A stretch of DNA of 9,995 nucleotides, taken from assembly GCA_017412265.1 (NCBI GenBank), contig JAFPYK010000330.1:1-9995 (forward strand), read 5' to 3'. The stretch's first letter is position 1; every line of letters begins with the position of its first letter. Both the position numbers and the translations under genes were made by a program. This document shows positions 6,823 through 9,995 of this stretch, piece after piece. The notes under the pieces were generated by a model, which was not told the origin of the DNA, did not search any database, and worked only from the letters and a program-made list of their open reading frames with translations. The stretch comes from Lachnospiraceae bacterium (GTDB lineage Bacteria > Bacillota > Clostridia > Lachnospirales > Lachnospiraceae).

Positions 6823-7013
6823 CACTCCGTCAAGCCGTATTCTCTGTACTTGTCAAGGATCATCCGGTAAAGCATCTTGTTGCTGAGATACTGGCGGTAC
6901 GTCGCGGACTTCTCCTTTCCCGCCGCCTTCAGCTCCTCCATCTTCCTGCTTTCCGCCTCCGCCTGCGCCAGGATCTCCGCAAGCATCCGCTCAAAGGCCT
7001 CCAGTCGGTCCAT
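6822..7013 (-). CDS. Conserved-looking hypothetical protein, 63 aa, helical
   Basis: This small protein has no recognised domain. The sequence is almost entirely charged and helix-forming (MDRLEAFERMLAEILAQAEAESRKMEELKAAGKEK...SNKMLYRMILDKYREYGLTE), consistent with a short two-helix or coiled-coil cytoplasmic protein. I recall similar short proteins in Lachnospiraceae but cannot name a family. The ATG at 7013 is chosen because AAAGGAG sits 8 nt upstream. That Shine-Dalgarno overlaps the stop codon of the GNAT gene, so the two are almost certainly co-translated from one mRNA. An in-frame TTG at 7031 would overlap the GNAT stop and is less likely. Transcription ends at the shared terminator 6781-6822. 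Confidence 0.75.
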   Translation of the reverse strand: MDRLEAFERMLAEILAQAEAESRKMEELKAAGKEKSATYRQYLSNKMLYRMILDKYREYGLTE

Positions 7014-7027
7014 GTCCCACACTCCTT

Positions 7028-7495
7028 TCAACGCTTCACCAGCAGAGGCATATCATACTCATCCCTGCCGTGCTCCGCAAATCCCAGGGACTTCCAGAAC
7101 CGGACCGAGTCCTCCTTCTCGCTGTTGAGCTCATAATACTTCGCCCCGTCCGCCTCCGCGTACGCCTGAAGCGCCTCGAAGCAGCGGTGTCCCGTGCCAT
7201 TTCCCCGAAACTCCGGGAAGACCCAGAAGTCCAGGATAAAACATTTCCCGTCCTCACTCTGGTAAATGCAGTACGAAGCCGCTCCGATCCGCTCCCCGTC
7301 CCGGCGGAAATACACCATGTGATGCCGGTCCGTATCGCGTCTCATATGCTCTTCCAGGATGCCGCGGTATTCCCTTCCGGAAAAATAAGCCCTGTCGTCT
7401 TCATCGAAAATGATCCCGTCATCCACGAGATATCTCATGTGAAGCTCCCAAAACTCCGCCATTCTCTCCACAGGGATTTCTTCCAACTCAATCAT
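7028..7495 (-). CDS. GNAT-family N-acetyltransferase
   Basis: This 155-aa protein has the GNAT fold. The acetyl-CoA pyrophosphate-binding motif A is FWVFPEFRGNGTGHRCFEAL (90-109), with the R-x-x-G-x-G signature at R97-G102. Motif B follows as YYELNSEKEDSVRFWKSLGF (120-139), where N124 and the FW-SLGF helix are typical. It should transfer an acetyl group from acetyl-CoA to an amine; the substrate cannot be told from sequence. The ATG at 7495 has GAGGA about 6 nt upstream; an in-frame TTG at 7525 would add 10 residues, lies close to the promoter and has no good ribosome site. It is the first gene of a two-gene operon with the 63-aa protein. Confidence 0.9.
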   Translation of the reverse strand: MIELEEIPVERMAEFWELHMRYLVDDGIIFDEDDRAYFSGREYRGILEEHMRRDTDRHHMVYFRRDGERIGAASYCIYQSEDGKCFILDFWVFPEFRGNGTGHRCFEALQAYAEADGAKYYELNSEKEDSVRFWKSLGFAEHGRDEYDMPLLVKR

Positions 7496-7529
7496 ACGTT
7501 TCCTCTGCAAATATCTGTCACTCAAGTTC

Positions 7530-7566
7530 CGGGATGATTATACCATCCCGCCTCACACGGGGTCAA
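7530..7566 (-). promoter_or_regulatory. Promoter with palindromic operator for the GNAT operon
   Basis: On the minus strand the -35 TTGACC (7561-7566; 5 of 6 matches) and a perfect -10 TATAAT (7537-7542) are 18 bp apart. The -10 is enclosed by a perfect 7-bp inverted repeat, CGGGATG (7530-7536) and CATCCCG (7544-7550), with a 7-nt centre. A protein bound there would cover the -10 box, so this is a candidate repressor operator. The same repeat would also form a hairpin at the very 5' end of the transcript. Confidence 0.75.
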
Positions 7567-7605
7567 ATCCTGCGCTCCCGCAGTCACGCGGTCTCTTAAA
7601 ACGCT

Positions 7606-7638
7606 CCGGGGAGGGTCATCCTCAATGCCCCTCCCCGG
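7606..7638 (-). terminator. Terminator-like hairpin ending the noncoding block
   Basis: CCGGGGAGGG (7606-7615) and CCCTCCCCGG (7629-7638) form a perfect 10-bp GC stem with a 13-nt loop. On the minus strand it is followed by AGCGTTTTAAG, a short U-tract. It lies downstream of the methyltransferase gene and the structured region, and upstream of the GNAT promoter, which suits it as the end of that long minus-strand transcript. On the plus strand the tail is pyrimidine-rich but not a U-run. Confidence 0.5.
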
Positions 7639-7671
7639 TTTCCTTCTCTTCTTCTCTGCTGCTTTACCAAA

Positions 7672-7815
7672 GCAAAATTTTGCTGCGGCAGTTCTCCGCC
7701 ATTGCAAAATTCTATCTTGGCAAAAATCTACAGCGCCGCAACACTGCTTCACCAAAACTCTGCAGCAGCAGAAATCTGCATCGTCAAAACTCTGCAGCGG
7801 CAGAAATCTGCAGAA
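7672..7815. repeat. Nine-unit tandem array of a 16-bp degenerate palindromic repeat
   Basis: Units start at 7672, 7688, 7704, 7720, 7736, 7752, 7768, 7784 and 7800, exactly 16 bp apart. The approximate consensus is GCAAAAATCTGCAGCG. The first 12 bases are near-palindromic: unit 1 (GCAAAATTTTGC) is a perfect palindrome, and units 7 and 9 (GCAGAAATCTGC) have perfect 5-bp arms. Units 6 and 8 match at 14 of 16, and units 7 and 9 at 13 of 16, so the last four form a 32-bp higher-order dimer. Unit 2 and unit 5 are the most diverged. The array dissolves into A-rich sequence after 7815. Any peptide read across it is an artefact of the repeat. Confidence 0.8.
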
Positions 7816-7953
7816 CCACAACAAAACAAAACTGAAACCACGAATCCCAGACCCACACGATACGAGCATTTTACCCATCGCGGCTCCCAGCGTCAGGGAA
7901 TATAACAAATGTTTTCCACTCCCCTCCGCGAATCACAGAGCCAGGGGATAGAC
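7816..7953. other. Noncoding stretch without recognised features
   Basis: Between the tandem array and the hairpin block I find no credible gene, promoter or RNA family. The left part is A-rich on the plus strand. The only structure seen is a weak 6-bp stem, TCCCCT (7920-7925) with AGGGGA (7943-7948). Confidence 0.6.
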
Positions 7954-8155
7954 TTTGCGGAACGCAAGGAAAAAGCGTTCCGCAAACCTGCCTTACGGCA
8001 GGCCGATTTTCCTTCGGAAAACCGGGTCATAAGCACGTGAAACGCCAGATGCGTTTCACATGCTATGACTAGGCGACTCCCAGACTAGCAAGACCCGGTA
8101 AGCGTCATGTGCTTTTCGACGAGCCGTCCCCAGGCGAGGAGAGAAGACATGACGC
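7954..8155 (-). ncRNA. Candidate structured RNA or structured 3' UTR, unknown class
   Basis: Six helices are packed in 200 bp, starting 2 nt after the methyltransferase stop. Minus-strand order: A, 8147-8155 with 8102-8110 (9 bp), extended by 8141-8146 with 8112-8117; B, ACCGGGTC 8092-8099 with GACCCGGT 8021-8028; C, 8051-8059 with 8037-8045 (9 bp), extended outward through TGCT/AGCA and GTCAT/ATGAC to 8026-8069; D, 8016-8025 with 8003-8012; E, 7997-8002 with 7987-7992; F, 7975-7986 with 7954-7965 (12 bp). B and D share bases 8021-8025 and exclude each other. Two plus-strand A-C mismatches (in C and D) become G-U pairs on the minus strand, and loop E becomes a GNRA loop (GTAA), favouring a minus-strand RNA. 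I match it to no known class. Confidence 0.5.
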
Positions 8156-8156
8156 C

Positions 8157-8828
8157 CTACCAGATATACGGTATCATCCTCCATTTCACCTTCTGCATAT
8201 ACTCCTCATACCCGGCCAGCCCGTTTTTCAGCACCTCTTCCTCATTCCGGATCCGCTTCGCGATGATCGGAATGTAAGCCAGCATGATCACAAAAGAGAT
8301 CACCGAACCCAGCACCAGCGGCATCGCGAGAAAGAGCAGGACCGTCGCCAAGTACATCGGATGCCGGACGACCCCGTAGAGCCCCGTATCGATCACCTTC
8401 TGGTCCTCCTGGACCTCGATCGTCCTCGAAAGGTACGTATTCTCGCGGAGCACCTCCGCATAGAGCGCATAAGCTGCGAGGAAGACGGTCGCTGCCGAGA
8501 TGCTCGCCGGGAGCGGCAGCATCAGCCAGCCGAACCGGAAGCTCAGCCCTGCCAGGATGAAGGCCGCGAGGAACATGATCCCGCTGAGCACGATCACTTC
8601 CTTCTGCTCACTCTCCTTCTCCTTCACGTTCAGGCGCTTCTCCAGAAGCCCCGGGTTCACCTTCATCATGATCAGCCCCGCGGCAAACATCGGGATGAAT
8701 AAAATCCCCATCAGAAGCCATCCCTGCGGGTAGCGGAAGGTTCCCGCCGGAAGAAAGAGCAGGAGCCCGACCAGCACCAGCCCCGCGGCAAACCGCGTAA
8801 TCCCCTTGACGAACAGTTTTCCATTCAT
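8157..8828 (-). CDS. Isoprenylcysteine carboxyl methyltransferase-like membrane protein (ICMT/PEMT family)
   Basis: This 223-aa integral membrane protein has hydrophobic segments at about 11-27, 37-55, 78-95, 108-125 and 159-190. The C-terminal half carries the family signature: GLYGVVRHPMYLA (149-161), then RNEEEVL (194-200) and GYEEYMQKVKWRMIPYIW (206-223), the SAM-binding region of the ICMT/PEMT superfamily. Members methylate carboxyl groups or lipids at the membrane; in bacteria most substrates are unknown, and protein prenylation is not expected here. The ATG at 8828 has AGGAG 8 nt upstream and overlaps the hydrolase stop as ATGA (8825-8828), a sign of translational coupling. The stop at 8157 is followed after 2 nt by the hairpin block, and the next terminator-like hairpin is at 7606-7638. 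Confidence 0.88.
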   Translation of the reverse strand: MNGKLFVKGITRFAAGLVLVGLLLFLPAGTFRYPQGWLLMGILFIPMFAAGLIMMKVNPGLLEKRLNVKEKESEQKEVIVLSGIMFLAAFILAGLSFRFGWLMLPLPASISAATVFLAAYALYAEVLRENTYLSRTIEVQEDQKVIDTGLYGVVRHPMYLATVLLFLAMPLVLGSVISFVIMLAYIPIIAKRIRNEEEVLKNGLAGYEEYMQKVKWRMIPYIW

Positions 8829-9646
8829 TGCAGATTCTCCTTCACCTTTTCGACGAATTCCCGGATGATCCGGTTGACCTCCTCCGGCTTGTCCGTGTTC
8901 GAATTGTGCCCCGCGTCCCTGATCCAGAACATCGGCAGCCCTTCCTTCTTCGTCCACCTCCGGTTATAGCTCTTCGCCGAGCCCGCCTGGTCCTTCTCCC
9001 CGCAGATCAGCACCGCCGGGCAGTCAATCACATAAGGCAGGTCCGCCTCCATCGCCTCCGCGAGCAGCTTCATTCCATGCCCGGAGAGCCGGCAATATTC
9101 GTCCTTCGTGTACGAATCGATGAAATACTCCATCAGCGACCTGCCGTACGCAGTCTCCGAGCAGCCCTTGATGCCGATACTCCGAAGCATTTTCCACGGA
9201 AATGCCCGGTACATCGGCTCGGTATTCTTGAGCGCCCAGATCTCAAACCCGGTCACGTAGCAGCGCTTTAACGGCGCGGAGTCGATCGAGACAAAGCCCG
9301 CCGCCTCGCCCGGATATCTCTCCAGGAAGCACTGCGAGACATAGCCGCCCATCGACTGCCCGATGAGAACCGGCCGGGTGATTCCCTCCCGTTCCAGGAT
9401 CTCGTGCAGCCAGGCCGCCTTATCCATCAGGCTGAAATCCAGCTTAAACGGCCGCGAAGCCGCATGCCCCGGCGCGTCCCAGGTCAGGACGCGGTACTCC
9501 CCGGCAAATGCCTCGATCTGCCGCTCGAAGAGCCGGTGGTCGGCCGTGAGCCCGGGGAGGAAGACGAGCGCTCCCCGGCCGGAAGAGATCTCATTTACCC
9601 AGTAGTGAATCGTCCCCGAGGGCGTCACATAAGTTTTCTCAGTCAT
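8825..9646 (-). CDS. Alpha/beta hydrolase
   Basis: This 273-aa protein has the alpha/beta hydrolase fold. Features are the oxyanion-side LPGLTADH (30-37), WDAPGHAAS (56-64), the nucleophile elbow GQSMGG with S98 (96-101), a likely acid D219 in CGEKDQAG (215-222), and the catalytic histidine H247 in DAGHNSN. The cap region (about 125-200) is aromatic and basic. Length and the complete triad indicate an active serine hydrolase, probably an esterase-like enzyme; the substrate is unknown and no signal peptide is seen, so it is cytoplasmic. The ATG at 9646 has an excellent AAAGGAGG 5 nt upstream. It overlaps the TetR-type gene by 8 nt and the methyltransferase by 4 nt. This three-gene unit suggests the hydrolase and methyltransferase act on a related ester or lipid-like compound (inference). 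Confidence 0.92.
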   Translation of the reverse strand: MTEKTYVTPSGTIHYWVNEISSGRGALVFLPGLTADHRLFERQIEAFAGEYRVLTWDAPGHAASRPFKLDFSLMDKAAWLHEILEREGITRPVLIGQSMGGYVSQCFLERYPGEAAGFVSIDSAPLKRCYVTGFEIWALKNTEPMYRAFPWKMLRSIGIKGCSETAYGRSLMEYFIDSYTKDEYCRLSGHGMKLLAEAMEADLPYVIDCPAVLICGEKDQAGSAKSYNRRWTKKEGLPMFWIRDAGHNSNTDKPEEVNRIIREFVEKVKENLQ

Positions 9647-9995
9647 CAGAGCCTCCTTTCCGAAGATAAACGCTCTTCCAGAAGTCCAGCAGCTCGCGGA
9701 AGTCGCGCTCCATCGCGTCGACGTCCATGCAGCCGCGCTGGATGTACTCCCACAGGCACCCCTCGGACGCCCAGTACATCTCTTTATACATCATCTGCAG
9801 GTCGATCCCGGGGATAAAGTCCTCCGGGTTGAGGTTCTGGAGCTTCTTCGCGGCGTGCACCTTCAGATACTCGCCCATGCTTTTCTGGATGTCCGCGCTG
9901 ACCTCCGGGTCCTTCTCGTAGAAGGCCCGCACCGCGAACACGCCGATGTCCGGGTAGCGCCGCATCAGCCGGAGCTTCGCCTGCATGCCGTAGTC
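9639..9995 (-). CDS. TetR/AcrR-family transcriptional regulator, C-terminal part (cut by window edge)
   Basis: The reading frame runs off the right end of the window, so the N-terminal helix-turn-helix is not visible. The visible 118 residues (DYGMQAKLRLMRRYPDIGVFAVRAFYEKDPEV... to LRKGGSDD) are entirely helical. They resemble the ligand-binding C-terminal half of TetR regulators of the type KLKLMxKYPDxFxFxxxAYxE, with MYKEMYWASEGCLWEYIQRG as a typical late helix. The internal ATG at 9986 is not the start. It overlaps the hydrolase gene by 8 nt, so it is probably the first gene of an operon it regulates itself. The TetR identification rests on helix patterns and is likely but not certain. Confidence 0.75.
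   Translation of the reverse strand, partial: DYGMQAKLRLMRRYPDIGVFAVRAFYEKDPEVSADIQKSMGEYLKVHAAKKLQNLNPEDFIPGIDLQMMYKEMYWASEGCLWEYIQRGCMDVDAMERDFRELLDFWKSVYLRKGGSDD

Noticed and set aside
7672..7815. CRISPR array
   Set aside because: Repeats are only 16 bp, contiguous and degenerate, with no unique spacers and no cas genes in the window.
7522..7908. Minus-strand open frame of 128 codons, cysteine-rich
   Set aside because: It starts at a TTG, runs through the 16-bp array (which explains the Cys/Phe repeats), the 7606-7638 hairpin and the GNAT promoter, and has no ribosome site or family resemblance.
7625..7951. Plus-strand open frame of 108 codons with repeated KS/KL-Q pattern
   Set aside because: The periodic peptide is simply the 16-bp repeat read in three phases; no ribosome site or conserved domain.
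7954..8155. Known RNA: SRP RNA, RNase P, tmRNA, T-box, group II intron domain V, retron
   Set aside because: None of their hallmark sequences (for example the SRP GGAAGCAGC loop, the RNase P GAGGAAAGTCC core, the T-box AGGGTGGNACCGCG, a domain V hairpin) is present, and no reverse transcriptase is nearby. This was checked by eye only.

Overview
The window comes from a GC-rich Firmicute of the class Clostridia, most likely a gut or rumen Lachnospiraceae-type anaerobe. This rests on the gene content: a group B [FeFe] hydrogenase, a GH53 galactanase lipoprotein, a DacF-like penicillin-binding protein and purine-rich Shine-Dalgarno sites. No 16S rRNA or other marker gives a firmer placement.

Layout, left to right. 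A tRNA-Lys(CTT) on the minus strand (165-237) has its own near-consensus promoter (271-299) and a hairpin terminator (41-88). Next is a minus-strand run transcribed from about 4515 leftwards: trmB (tRNA m7G46 methyltransferase), a GH53 endo-beta-1,4-galactanase lipoprotein with an Ig-like domain and a C-terminal carbohydrate-binding-like module, and a [FeFe] hydrogenase. This places pectic galactan breakdown beside hydrogen metabolism. A degraded small minus-strand gene (4642-5007) follows, with its own promoter and terminator; its N-terminus looks like a zinc ribbon that has lost both Cys-Gly pairs. A plus-strand D-Ala-D-Ala carboxypeptidase (5271-6770) has a strong promoter and a bidirectional terminator shared with a convergent GNAT acetyltransferase plus 63-aa protein operon (7495-6822). 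The GNAT -10 box lies inside a perfect inverted repeat.

From 7551 to 8156 there is no credible gene, but the stretch is not featureless. It holds a terminator-like hairpin, a nine-unit 16-bp tandem array (7672-7815), and a 200-bp block of strong hairpins (7954-8155) that begins 2 nt after a stop codon and looks like a structured RNA on the minus strand. The right end is a tight minus-strand operon: a TetR-type regulator (cut by the window edge), an alpha/beta hydrolase and an isoprenylcysteine-methyltransferase-like membrane protein, each pair overlapping by a few bases.

The most interesting unexplained material is the 7606-8155 noncoding block. The rest is recognisable housekeeping and carbohydrate or energy metabolism.
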